Assembly (NCBI GenBank): GCA_903930145.1
Contig: CAIYXP010000298.1
Span: 1 to 48,875 of the forward strand
Origin: an uncultured Methylococcaceae bacterium
Lineage (GTDB): Bacteria > Pseudomonadota > Gammaproteobacteria > Methylococcales > Methylococcaceae
Length of the DNA stretch: 48,875 nucleotides
Reading direction: 5' to 3'
Part shown: one piece after another, positions 41,552 through 48,875 of the stretch
How the letters are laid out: each line of letters begins with the position of its first letter
Numbering within the stretch: the first letter of the stretch is position 1
The notes under the pieces: generated by a model
Database searches by the model: none
What the model saw: the letters and a program-made list of their open reading frames with translations, nothing else
Told to the model about the DNA's origin: nothing
Translations under genes and position numbers: made by a program

Positions 41552-42346
41552 TCAGCGCTGACCGGTGTCACGCAGCAGATTGCGTCTGACTGATTTGAAA
41601 GCTTCGGAATCCGGCGGGTCGCGGCTGACTTGCTGGCGATTGGCGACGAGCCGTTCCAAGGACTGGATGCGGCGTGGATCGGGCAAGTGCGACTCCCCGC
41701 CCATAGGCAGGCGCTTTGCCACCTGCAGCAGGGCACGGGGGTCGTAGCCTGCCGAGCGGAGAATCGCAACGGCGATTTGGTCGGCCTGCTCCTCTTTGCG
41801 AGGGTCTATGGTTTGCCGCACCGACCCGGCGCCCACGACCACGCTACGTTCTGGCGCCGGCGAATCGAAGATGTCAAACAGCCCGCGAGAATCTGAACTG
41901 GCTTGGCTGCAAAAATGCCCCGCCATTTCGTGGCCCAACTCATGGGCGATGATCGCGGCCATTTCAGACTCGTTTTGCGCGAAGGTGATCGCGCCTTCGG
42001 TGACGAAGATATAACCCGCGCCAATCGAGAAGGCGTTCGGCGCCAAGTTGCGCACCACGGAAAACCGCCAGGGAATTCCGTCACCGCCAGCGTTAAGCTG
42101 GGCCAGGCGAACCCCTAGTTTCTGAATGTATTGAGTGGACTCGTCACCGCTGGAACGCAAAGGCCATTCTTGTTCAATGTGTTGCCGCGTGTCCCTAGCC
42201 CTTTCCAATTCCCCCAGGCAAAGGCCATAGGCAGCACTTGCCAACAATAGCCCCGGCAAAACGGCGAGGTAAGGTTGCGCCCACCCAAGGGGACGCAACC
42301 AACCCCCGTTATTTGGCGACGACGAAAGTCGATTCGTCGGTGTCAT
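41552..42346 (-). CDS. M48-family metalloprotease
   Basis: 264 residues from the ATG at 42346. There is an N-terminal hydrophobic segment (AVLPGLLLASAAYGLCL), then the zinc site in MAAIIAHELGHEMAGHF and a downstream EEQADQIAVAIL providing the third ligand (Glu), as in BepA/YcaL-type periplasmic proteases. The ATG start overlaps the upstream lipoprotein gene by 38 bp; a TTG at 42299 with a G-rich ribosome site would avoid this and is an alternative. A role in envelope quality control is likely. Confidence 0.85.
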   Translation of the reverse strand: MTPTNRLSSSPNNGGWLRPLGWAQPYLAVLPGLLLASAAYGLCLGELERARDTRQHIEQEWPLRSSGDESTQYIQKLGVRLAQLNAGGDGIPWRFSVVRNLAPNAFSIGAGYIFVTEGAITFAQNESEMAAIIAHELGHEMAGHFCSQASSDSRGLFDIFDSPAPERSVVVGAGSVRQTIDPRKEEQADQIAVAILRSAGYDPRALLQVAKRLPMGGESHLPDPRRIQSLERLVANRQQVSRDPPDSEAFKSVRRNLLRDTGQR

Positions 42347-42956
42347 AACTGGTGCCTGCCTGAACCTTGTGCTGAATGACATAAGTTCCCAACTCGGCGT
42401 TCTTCGGAACCGGAATCGTCGCATCGGCATTCCACCCGCCCGAAGCCCTGTCAGTGTTTTTCTGGGGAAGTTCGGCCAGCGTCTTGCCGTCCTTCTCCAG
42501 AGTCCACGTCTCAGTGACTTGGGTGGAAGCTGTTTTCGGCGGTAGCATCAGCGAGTAATCAGTGGCTACATTCACCGACTCGCCCGGTTTGACGGTGCGC
42601 GGCGAGGAAGAACCCTTGCGGATTTTAACTTGGGTGGTGTCCACCGGCTTGGTCAGTCCGAACATTTTCTGGTCGTCCGTTGGCGTGCGCACCTGTGAGG
42701 CTTGATATTGGCTGAGCTTGACCGCGCCCCAGCCGACAACCGCGCCAGTCGCAGCACCGATGGCCGCGCCCGTGCCGCAACTGCTGGCGTTCCCGCCAGC
42801 GATGAAGCCAGTCAGGCAACCGAGTGCCGCCCCGCCCACGGCCCCGGCACCGGCCCCCATCAACTGGTCGTTGCCTTGCTGGCTTGCGCAGCCAGCCATC
42901 AGAACCGGAAAGACAGCCAGCGCCATCAGTGTTTTTCTACGATTGGTTTTATTCAT
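42309..42956 (-). CDS. Glycine-zipper lipoprotein
   Basis: 215 residues. A lipoprotein signal with lipobox LMAGC (Cys 23) is followed by a glycine-zipper segment (GAGAGAVGGAALG ... GTGAAIGAATGAVVGWGAVK), a Lys/Pro linker, and a C-terminal beta-rich domain (KPGESVNVATDYSLMLPP ... TETWTLEKDGKTLAELPQ). It is probably outer-membrane associated. It overlaps the M48 gene start, suggesting the two act together at the envelope. Confidence 0.85.
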   Translation of the reverse strand: MNKTNRRKTLMALAVFPVLMAGCASQQGNDQLMGAGAGAVGGAALGCLTGFIAGGNASSCGTGAAIGAATGAVVGWGAVKLSQYQASQVRTPTDDQKMFGLTKPVDTTQVKIRKGSSSPRTVKPGESVNVATDYSLMLPPKTASTQVTETWTLEKDGKTLAELPQKNTDRASGGWNADATIPVPKNAELGTYVIQHKVQAGTSYDTDESTFVVAK

Positions 42957-43057
42957 ACTCTAGCCTCTCTGCTATCAATTTGCGGATACTACAATGCGGC
43001 ATTTAGCATAGCAAATCTATCTTCGATTTGAAGATGATTGTGCGATGCTTTACAAAT

Positions 43058-44809
43058 TTAGTCTGTCTTACGCGCCCCGCCGGGAATAATGCTCCATGAG
43101 GGGGAAGGCCCACTGGACGGCTTGGGGCTGCTCCTTGCCGCAGGGGCGGCAGGACGGGCTTTGACCACTGGCTTCGGCTTTGGCGGGGCAGGGGCGGACA
43201 CTGGCCGTTCCTTGATTTGCGGCTTGGGCGCAGTCGATTCCGTGCGTCGGGCTTTCGGTGCAGGCGGGGCGGGAACGGCCTTCTCCACTGGTTTGGCGGT
43301 GGGGGGCGGTGCGGCGACTGGCGCAATCGTCGGCTGGGGCTGTTCGGCTGGCGGTGCGGCTGGCAAAGTCTGTGACGGCTGAATTTGGGGTGCGACCAGC
43401 GCTGGAGTCGAAGCCGGCGCCGGGGCAGGAGTGGGCGTCTCCGCCGAAGGTGCCGCAGGGGCTGTGCTTTCCTCAGGAACAGGCAAGGGGCGGGGCGGGG
43501 GCGGCACGGGCTGTGCCACACTGCTTACCGGAGGCTTTACGTCAGGCGTGGAAACCGTCGCCGCCGTTTTGGAAAAGTAAAAATAAGCCCCGGTGGCGAG
43601 AGCGGCCAACGCCGAGAGTATTCCTGCCAAGATCAAGACCGCATTCTTTTGCGAGGCTGCTTGGTGCGTGTCAACGCCTGGGGAAGCCGTCCGCTCCTGC
43701 GCGGCAGTCAGCGGCCTACTCCTTGCCGTGTTGCCAAGTGGACCCGTGCTTGTACCGCTTGAGGGCATATCCCCACTCCAGACCGGGCGGGAAGTCGGGC
43801 CGGTTTCAACCAACCCCAAGGCCAAGGCGAATTCCCTGACTGACCGCTGTCGCTGATTGACATTAAGGCTGAGCGACTGGGTGATGGCATCCTCGACTTC
43901 GAGCGGCACGTCCGGGACGAATTGGGAGGGCGGAAGCAGTTCGGCGCCGGCCACCCGCTCGTGTGCCGGCGGCGGGTTCTGCCCCGTCAGCAACGCATAA
44001 AACGTCGCGCCCAAGGCATAAATGTCGGAACGTTCGTCAGTCCCCGTCCCCATCACCTGTTCGGGCGGGCTGAAGCCGTAAGTCGCAGCCCTGCCCAAGG
44101 TCCGGGTCATCGCCTCCGGCACGGCTTCCTTGGCAATCCCGAAATCGACCAGCATGATCCGCTCGTCCTCATTCAGCAGGATATTGTCCGGCTTGAGGTC
44201 ACGATGGATGATGGGCGGGTCTTGGCTGTGCAAATACACCAAGACCTCGCACAGTTGGCGCATCCAAGGGAACAGCTTTTCCATGGGCACGCGCCGGTCG
44301 GGGTACTGCTTGCGCTCGCTGCCCAAGGTCCGGCTCCCGCCAAACTTCAGCGACAGGTAAACCATGCCGTTCGCGGACCTACGCTCTATGATGTCGGGTA
44401 TGGCGGGGTGGTCGAGCCGGCTGAGCAACGAGGTTTCATACTCGTCGAACAGCATTTCCGGCACTTCCTTCAGCGCCCGGCGCTTGCCGCTCAATTGCAA
44501 GTCATCCACCAAGTAGGCCGCGCCGAAGCCGCCCTTGCCCAGCACTGACTTGATCCGGTAGCGGTCGAGCACCACATCGCCCGCCGCAAGCAGCCAGCCG
44601 AACACGCCGCGGACCGCGCCATTGGGGGCATAGTCCACATGGGCCAATTCCAAATTGCACTGGCCGCAACGGTATTCGCGCCTTTGCAATGGCCCCAGTT
44701 CGTTGGCGGCACCACAGACCGGGCAAGTGTGAACCTCTTGAGGCTGGCGCGGGGCGACGACGGTCTTGTCATCGTTGACGGCGGATTCTTCGGGTATTCT
44801 TGAATTCAT
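43058..44809 (-). CDS. Ser/Thr protein kinase with zinc ribbon, TM and Pro/Ala-rich C-terminus
   Basis: 583 residues. The N-terminal zinc ribbon (CPVC ... CGQC, about 29-55) is followed by a Hanks-type kinase: VLGKGGFGAAYLV, the catalytic Lys in RRALKEVPE, HRDLKPDNILL (about 200), VDFGIAKEA (about 218) and GTDERSDIYALGATFYALLT. A TM lies at about 382-405 and a 170-residue periplasmic tail is almost entirely Pro/Ala/Val. All kinase catalytic residues are present, unlike in the TerY-P kinase. The tail may contact peptidoglycan or wall proteins. It lies 20 bp from the EpsL-like gene on the same strand. Confidence 0.9.
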   Translation of the reverse strand: MNSRIPEESAVNDDKTVVAPRQPQEVHTCPVCGAANELGPLQRREYRCGQCNLELAHVDYAPNGAVRGVFGWLLAAGDVVLDRYRIKSVLGKGGFGAAYLVDDLQLSGKRRALKEVPEMLFDEYETSLLSRLDHPAIPDIIERRSANGMVYLSLKFGGSRTLGSERKQYPDRRVPMEKLFPWMRQLCEVLVYLHSQDPPIIHRDLKPDNILLNEDERIMLVDFGIAKEAVPEAMTRTLGRAATYGFSPPEQVMGTGTDERSDIYALGATFYALLTGQNPPPAHERVAGAELLPPSQFVPDVPLEVEDAITQSLSLNVNQRQRSVREFALALGLVETGPTSRPVWSGDMPSSGTSTGPLGNTARSRPLTAAQERTASPGVDTHQAASQKNAVLILAGILSALAALATGAYFYFSKTAATVSTPDVKPPVSSVAQPVPPPPRPLPVPEESTAPAAPSAETPTPAPAPASTPALVAPQIQPSQTLPAAPPAEQPQPTIAPVAAPPPTAKPVEKAVPAPPAPKARRTESTAPKPQIKERPVSAPAPPKPKPVVKARPAAPAARSSPKPSSGPSPSWSIIPGGARKTD

Positions 44810-44828
44810 TATTGTGTAATATAGATAA

Positions 44829-46190
44829 TCAGAATTTTAGCGTGCCACTGCAAAACACGCTGTTTACATCATAGTCGAAATTGTAAGGCAGCAAAGTTGC
44901 TGGGTTAATAGGGGTATCGTTGGAATTTCGCTTTGCACCTTGGTATCCAAGCGATATTTCGGCATTTGGCACGGGCGTGTAGACCAGCGAAACTTGACCG
45001 TTCAGGATCGTGTCTTGGCGACGGGATAGGGCGGTGGTCGTCGGAATGCCTGGGTCGCCAGAATAATCCCAAGTTTGGTACATGAATTTCGCCATCAAGG
45101 TCAACTTGGGGCTAACTTGCCACATCGGCGACAGACTAAACCCCTCCACAAGGATAAAATTGGCCGTCACATCCGCAAACGAGTTCAACCGGTGAAAACC
45201 GGAAAGTGCCAGCATCACTTTAGCGGTAGGTGTCCAATTGAGCGTCAGATCAAAGGTTTCGCCGCTATAATCCCGCTGGCTGTAATCGGGGTTAATGCGG
45301 GAGATGTAACCGACATTGCCGATGAAGTTGGTTTTCGCTGTGATCTTCCAAGTTAACAAGGCATTGATGCTGTGCTGCTGATACTTGTTGTCGAATAAGG
45401 AACCTTGGCCCAATGTTCGGTTTGGAAATTTGCCGTCGGTGAAAGAGTACTGCAAACCAGTAGAATTATTCGACGGGGTCGTATAATTCAAACCGACCAA
45501 AGCCGTGAGCATTTGTTGATTATTGAGCGCCCGACTACTCGTGCTATTGGTGAATTCAAGATAGCTCAAATTAGCCCGTGCTTTCCAACGGGGATGCCAC
45601 GCATAATTCAGGTCGGCAAACGCATTATTGGTGGTAATGATATTCAGGCCATAAAAATTGGTATTGGTAAACCCACCCATTGCGCGCGAGTAAGCGTAAC
45701 CGACATTCCCCGACCACTGCCTGCCAAGCTGCCAGTTCCATGCAGCACGGTTGTTTGAAGAGATATGATTCAAGAATGTATTGTTGACGAAGCGGTTGTC
45801 CGTCACACTCAAGTTGAGCCTAAACAGTTGGCGGCCCAAGGCGTAGTTGACGGCACTGCCAACCGTGGCTTGGTTCATCACATCGTCAAAAACGAATCCG
45901 TTGGGTAGAGCTGAGAGACCGGGCGATTTAGGCTGGTAGAACAGATTGTCGATGTAAGTGACGGTGTTCGAGACATAGGGCTGGAAAATGTCGGACAGGT
46001 CCGCCATGGCCTGCGCCGCCACCGGGCATAGCCATACAATAAGCACGGACAACCCATATTTCAGCGAATGTCCATTTATTTTAAAATGTTTTTTATTGGG
46101 GCCCAAGCCGATTTGCCGGCGGTTACCGGGGTTGACCGGACTGTTGCCATACAAGCCTTGGGTGCTGCAAGGGTGTTTATTGTCAGACAT
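44829..46190 (-). CDS. Outer-membrane beta-barrel protein, EpsL-like
   Basis: 453 residues ending in Phe (GTLKF), with alternating amphipathic strands throughout. After a long basic N-region there is a signal peptide with cleavage near PVAAQA (about 60). The start of the mature part (FQPYVSNTVTYIDNLFYQ) and LNWTPTAKVMLALSGFHRLN-type strands fit the XrtB/PEP-CTERM-associated EpsL family, involved in exopolysaccharide output. The N-terminus from ATG 46190 is longer than usual; no better start is visible. PEP-CTERM genes follow at 47.1 and 48.5 kb, supporting the assignment. Confidence 0.7.
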   Translation of the reverse strand: MSDNKHPCSTQGLYGNSPVNPGNRRQIGLGPNKKHFKINGHSLKYGLSVLIVWLCPVAAQAMADLSDIFQPYVSNTVTYIDNLFYQPKSPGLSALPNGFVFDDVMNQATVGSAVNYALGRQLFRLNLSVTDNRFVNNTFLNHISSNNRAAWNWQLGRQWSGNVGYAYSRAMGGFTNTNFYGLNIITTNNAFADLNYAWHPRWKARANLSYLEFTNSTSSRALNNQQMLTALVGLNYTTPSNNSTGLQYSFTDGKFPNRTLGQGSLFDNKYQQHSINALLTWKITAKTNFIGNVGYISRINPDYSQRDYSGETFDLTLNWTPTAKVMLALSGFHRLNSFADVTANFILVEGFSLSPMWQVSPKLTLMAKFMYQTWDYSGDPGIPTTTALSRRQDTILNGQVSLVYTPVPNAEISLGYQGAKRNSNDTPINPATLLPYNFDYDVNSVFCSGTLKF

Positions 46191-46816
46191 CGGGGTTCGC
46201 TAAGATTGACTTGTTGCATTATGGCTTTGAACTGGGCGATGTGCAATCTAGCGGCCTATGCGCAAAGCTTGTCGCAACAAACTTAACATTATAGTGCGGT
46301 TGTTGGTTGTGTCTATTTCCACTGGCTGAGAGGCTAACTTGGCCTGGATTGGCATCCCAAGACAACCAAGCTTGCAGCGGTTTGACTGCATCGTCATGGT
46401 GCATTTGTCACCAACATAGGGCGATGACAAACGTAAGTTTTTTGCGCTAGGGGTGTTGACACAGGAAGCCAGTCGTGAGAAATTATAATTGACTGTGTGA
46501 TTTAGTAGGTTTATGGCAAGGGTATGCGTCTGCGATGCCGCATTCAGAAAATTGTTTTTTTCAAATCGTGGCGGGCACGGAAAGCATTTCCATCCGGCCG
46601 AAGAGTGGCTGAGGAACTGGCCTTGCGCTGCATTAACGCTGGATGCGTGAGCAAAAAGAGTCAAGGGCGATCTTTTTGATTTACTAAACAGAAACAATCT
46701 GACTAATTTTCTTAAGACTAGACGGGTTTTTAATCACACGGTATTGCTTTTCTTGGTATGATTTTTGCTTTATACTAAACAAATGCGTTCAGTCGAACAT
46801 CGACTGACCAACCCTG

Positions 46817-46859
46817 AACGGCACTGAAGCGCGCCAAGCGTTTTGGCTGGCGGTGAAGC
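46817..46859 (+). repeat. PEP-CTERM leader element, divergent copy A
   Basis: Begins AACGGCACTGAAG and ends GGCTGGCGGTGAAGC, matching the two ends of copies B and C but with a different middle. It lies about 285 bp before PEP-CTERM gene 1. Confidence 0.4.
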
Positions 46860-46990
46860 AGGATTGCCCGGACAGGGCAGGTAAAAAAATTCTTGTCGCG
46901 GCACAGAGTTCCAAGAACCAAATGCCTAAAAACAGGAATGCACAAACTAGGGCGGCATGTGATTTTTGAACATCCGCGCCATCACCAAAA

Positions 46991-47040
46991 CAGACGGTTA
47001 AGGCTTAGCCGCTTCTGTTGAACCTTGAGGTCGGTGGAGC
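46991..47040 (+). promoter_or_regulatory. PEP-CTERM leader element, copy B
   Basis: CAGACGG, TAAGGCT, GCCGCTTCTGT and GAGGTCGGTGGAGC follow in the same order as in copy C and end 104 bp before the ATG of PEP-CTERM gene 1. The first half can fold (CGG...CCG around TAAGGCT). It could be a promoter-linked regulatory box or a leader RNA. Confidence 0.5.
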
Positions 47041-47143
47041 CTCTGCCTTTGGCAGAGAGCCAGCGCACCGATTATCTAAAACTAGTGATTCAATGTCTGA
47101 ATCCAACGCATTTTTGCCAACCTTTAAACAATCGGAGTTTGTT

Positions 47144-47705
47144 ATGAAACAAAAAGCCAAAGCCAGCTTTTTCGTCGCTGCATTTGCCCTAGCAGGTGTC
47201 GCATACGTTCCGCAAGCCAGTGCCATTGTGGTCTCATTAGGAGTGATTGATCCCTATGGCATCAGAGGGATAGCGGGTGGTGCGCCAGCCGGTTCGCCAG
47301 GGTCTTTCACGGATTACTTTAATTTCCAAGTCAGCGCCGCCTCAGGCGTTGGGGCAACTGCCATTTCTTGGACACCCGGCGTCAAGCTGGACAAGCTCTC
47401 CCTGTTTTCAGGGGCTGAGCGGCACTGGCTCTTTGATGGCCAGTAATACGCCAACCGCCACCTCGTTTGGGGCGTTTACCAGCTATGTGAGTAGCCTCTA
47501 CCAAGTCGGGTTTATGCCTGACCAATGGTATTCATTAAAAGTTGAGGGATCCGGGCTAGGCAATAACGCCATGTACATTGGCGGCATTGCGACCATACCC
47601 GTCCCGGAACCGGCAGAATGGGCGATGCTGCTGGTTGGCTCCGGTTTAGTGGGCTTCCAAGTCCGTAGCAAACAAAAAAAATTGGAAAAAACTTTCATAC
47701 GGTAA
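47144..47705 (+). pseudogene. FxDxF-type PEP-CTERM protein, frameshifted
   Basis: ATG 47144 with a GGAG ribosome site. A signal peptide (MKQKAKASFFVAAFALAGVA ... ASA) leads into a mature part with the FTDYF (FxDxF) motif. The frame hits TAA at 47444-47446. The other frame continues with SGTGSLMASNTPTATSFGAF and a proper sorting signal: VPEPAEWAM, a hydrophobic helix and basic RSKQKK. Dropping one G from the GGGG at 47411-47414 joins the frames into about 186 residues. So it is either a recent +1 frameshift or an assembly error. It is a substrate of an exosortase, an extracellular matrix protein. Confidence 0.8.
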
Positions 47706-47984
47706 ATAAAAGCACTAACTGTGCCAAAACTGACCATGCATGGATGGGCTGTCTGTGCATTGCCAGCACACAGAGACGAACCTAGCGGTTACGAACTTCC
47801 TAGCCACCGCGTTTTGGTTTTAAAAAGTTATTAAAGATCATAGATTTGATTTGTTTATGCCTAGCTTCCCCCACACGCACACGGAAGGATGCCATTGTGG
47901 GGGCGCTGGAAGCTTAGGGCTTGGGTTGCGCTAGTTGCGCCCAAAAGGGCAATGGGCCAGGTACCTAAGACCCGCGCTTGTTTT

Positions 47985-48030
47985 TCGCAAATTGCAAACC
48001 AATTTGCAAAAGTATTTGCAAATTGCAAAT
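47985..48030. promoter_or_regulatory. Cluster of TTTGCAA palindromic sites
   Basis: The 17-bp perfect palindrome ATTTGCAA-A-TTGCAAAT (48014-48030), a one-mismatch copy TTCGCAAATTGCAAA (47984-47998) and a half site AATTTGCAA (48001-48009) lie within 47 bp. This is operator-like spacing. No gene starts within 300 bp on the minus strand; PEP-CTERM gene 2 begins 510 bp to the right. The rest of 47706-48390 shows no gene. Confidence 0.5.
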
Positions 48031-48390
48031 CCTGCTTCGGTCGCTGAGGCGGGGTAACGCCAAGCATGCCATTCGCCGGCTATGCCGGGCACTGGCTCGG
48101 TAATACAGCCGAAAAGCTGGGAGGTAGCGGTCTCTAGGCTTGTTCATCAATTTGAAACAATGGGCTGCATATAATAGGAAATCGACAAGAATGACTCTTG
48201 TTTTGGATATGGCATGATTCATGCATTCTAAATATCAAGCGCAAATGAAACAGGTCAAGCGGTAGACCATTTGGAAATCTTCCCTGCCAAGAGATTCAAC
48301 CCTCTCGCAAGCAGATTTCGAATTCGGAAAAATAAAGAGCGAAATGGATGCGCAGTTGACTGCTGCGCGTTGATACGCGAAGGCAATAGA

Positions 48391-48442
48391 CAGACGGCAC
48401 TAAGGCTGTGCCGCTTCTGTGGGTTCTTTAAGGTTGGTGAAG
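48391..48442 (+). promoter_or_regulatory. PEP-CTERM leader element, copy C
   Basis: CAGACGGCACTAAGGCTGTG then CCGCTTCTGT and AAGGTTGGTGAAGC. CGGCAC-TAAGGCT-GTGCCG is a 6-bp stem with a 7-nt loop. It ends 99 bp before the ATG of PEP-CTERM gene 2, the same distance as copy B from gene 1. Confidence 0.5.
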
Positions 48443-48541
48443 CATACAAACCATAGACTGGTCGTGTGATTCACCGGATAGTTCGGATTTTATTAAAGTC
48501 CGGTTTAATTTTTGTTCATGTTTAAATTTTCGGAGTTCACT

Positions 48542-48875
48542 ATGAAACTAAATGCTAAGATCAGCCTGTTGGCTGGCGCCATTGCCCTGATGGGTGTTGT
48601 CTACATGCCGCAGGCGAGCGCTGCGGTCGTCACCGCTACCCCGTCCTCGCTCAGCGTACCGGGCGGTGCGACCTTCAGTTCGACCCCCGGTGTGGGCGCC
48701 TTCACCGATTGGGTGAACTTCTCGTTACTGGACCTTGCCGACCTGAGCGGCACCGCCACCTCCATCAAGCTGAAAACCTCCGGGATAGCGTTGACCTCCT
48801 TCGAGCTGTACAACGGCACCGGCGCAGGTTCCGTGGGTTCTTTGGTGTCCACCGGATCCATCAGCACCTTCCCCG
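48542..48875 (+). CDS. PEP-CTERM family protein (partial, cut by window end)
   Basis: ATG 48542 follows a CGGAG ribosome site. The 111 visible residues begin with a signal peptide MKLNAKISLLAGAIALMGVV ... QASA, paralogous to gene 1 (MKQKAKASFFVAAFALAGVA ... QASA). They continue with GVGAFTDWVNFSLLD, the FxDxF-family position, and a Gly/Ser/Thr-rich beta region. The C-terminal sorting signal lies outside the window, so the PEP-CTERM call rests on similarity to gene 1. Tandem paralogs with matching leaders indicate duplication. Confidence 0.72.
   Translation, partial: MKLNAKISLLAGAIALMGVVYMPQASAAVVTATPSSLSVPGGATFSSTPGVGAFTDWVNFSLLDLADLSGTATSIKLKTSGIALTSFELYNGTGAGSVGSLVSTGSISTFP

Larger units (their letters stand above)
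46191..47143. other. Non-coding region upstream of PEP-CTERM gene 1
   Basis: 953 bp with open frames on both strands but no family-like protein. It includes the leader element copies at 46817-46859 and 46991-47040, and a short hairpin GCCAA-GCGTT-TTGGC near 46833. A TTTATACT sequence near 46770 could be a -10 box. The GGAG ribosome site of the PEP-CTERM gene is at 47134-47137. Confidence 0.5.

Noticed and set aside
13694-44800. CRISPR arrays, tRNA or rRNA genes
   Set aside because: No regularly spaced direct repeats and no cloverleaf or rRNA-like sequence noticed; repeats found are isolated palindromes or inverted repeats.
46248-46697. Minus-strand 149-codon frame in the gap before PEP-CTERM gene 1
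   Set aside because: No ribosome site, no family features and an unlikely composition; the region looks non-coding.
46817-47040. c-di-GMP (GEMM) or cobalamin riboswitch upstream of PEP-CTERM gene 1
   Set aside because: The conserved cores of those riboswitches are not present; only the local leader motif repeats.
47965-48222. Minus-strand 85-codon frame over the TTTGCAA cluster
   Set aside because: It has no ribosome site or homology features and would place the palindromes inside coding sequence.
48391-48442. Sigma-54 (-24/-12) promoter in the leader element
   Set aside because: GG-N10-GC spacing fits copy B but not copy C, so the element is not consistently a sigma-54 site.

Overview
The window looks like chromosomal (or chromid) DNA of a Gram-negative, biofilm-forming proteobacterium, probably an aquatic beta- or gammaproteobacterium. 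The reasons are PEP-CTERM surface proteins, an EpsL-like outer-membrane barrel of the exosortase system, a glycine-zipper lipoprotein, a periplasmic vanadium haloperoxidase and a c-di-GMP enzyme. I cannot fix the genus from the sequence.

Layout. 1-1.76 kb is a decayed mobile-DNA zone: a transposase 5' end running off the left edge, a ParE-like toxin remnant, an IS110 C-terminal remnant, a doubly frameshifted phage-type PBECR2 nuclease domain, and two short elements bounded by inverted repeats. 1.76-7.57 kb is a signalling unit: a periplasmic binding protein overlapping a 1207-residue hybrid sensor kinase, divergent from a PleD-like REC-GGDEF diguanylate cyclase with an intact inhibitory site. 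7.7-35.0 kb is a stretch of about 27 kb with every gene on the minus strand. Read in the direction of transcription it comprises (i) an unusual block of a 490-residue orphan, a membrane-anchored vWA-like protein, a Pro-rich three-helix membrane protein and a 1236-residue tubulin/FtsZ-like protein ending in a GYF_2 domain; (ii) TerD-family proteins alternating with three vWA proteins of the TerY type, then a PP2C phosphatase and a protein kinase (the TerY-P triad); (iii) terD, AIM24, terZ, ATP-grasp, PRTase-TRSP, terD, terA, terB, HAD hydrolase, StiP/PELOTA PRTase and a CitE-like lyase (the Ter-linked biosynthetic module), ending in a P-type Ca2+-ATPase. No terC is present.

35.4-39.5 kb holds a PiT phosphate transporter and a parAB pair flanked by three perfect palindromes sharing one 19-bp core (CTGTCCCAA-N-TTGGGACAG). 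These are candidate noncanonical parS sites. 39.5-46.2 kb carries, all on the minus strand, a vanadium-dependent haloperoxidase, an M48 metalloprotease, a glycine-zipper lipoprotein, a zinc-ribbon Ser/Thr kinase with a transmembrane segment, and an EpsL-like barrel. 46.2-48.9 kb contains two FxDxF-type PEP-CTERM paralogs (the first frameshifted, the second cut by the window edge), each preceded at a fixed distance by a conserved leader element.

How the genes may work together (inference). The Ter region reads as a membrane-associated stress-sensing complex. Ca2+-binding TerD proteins and vWA adaptors are tuned by a kinase/phosphatase pair, coupled to a small-molecule pathway and Ca2+ export. 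Here they also appear to be organised by a tubulin-like protein whose GYF_2 domain could bind the proline-rich tails found in several products of the same operon. That tubulin/GYF/vWA extension is the best candidate for a poorly described system in this window.
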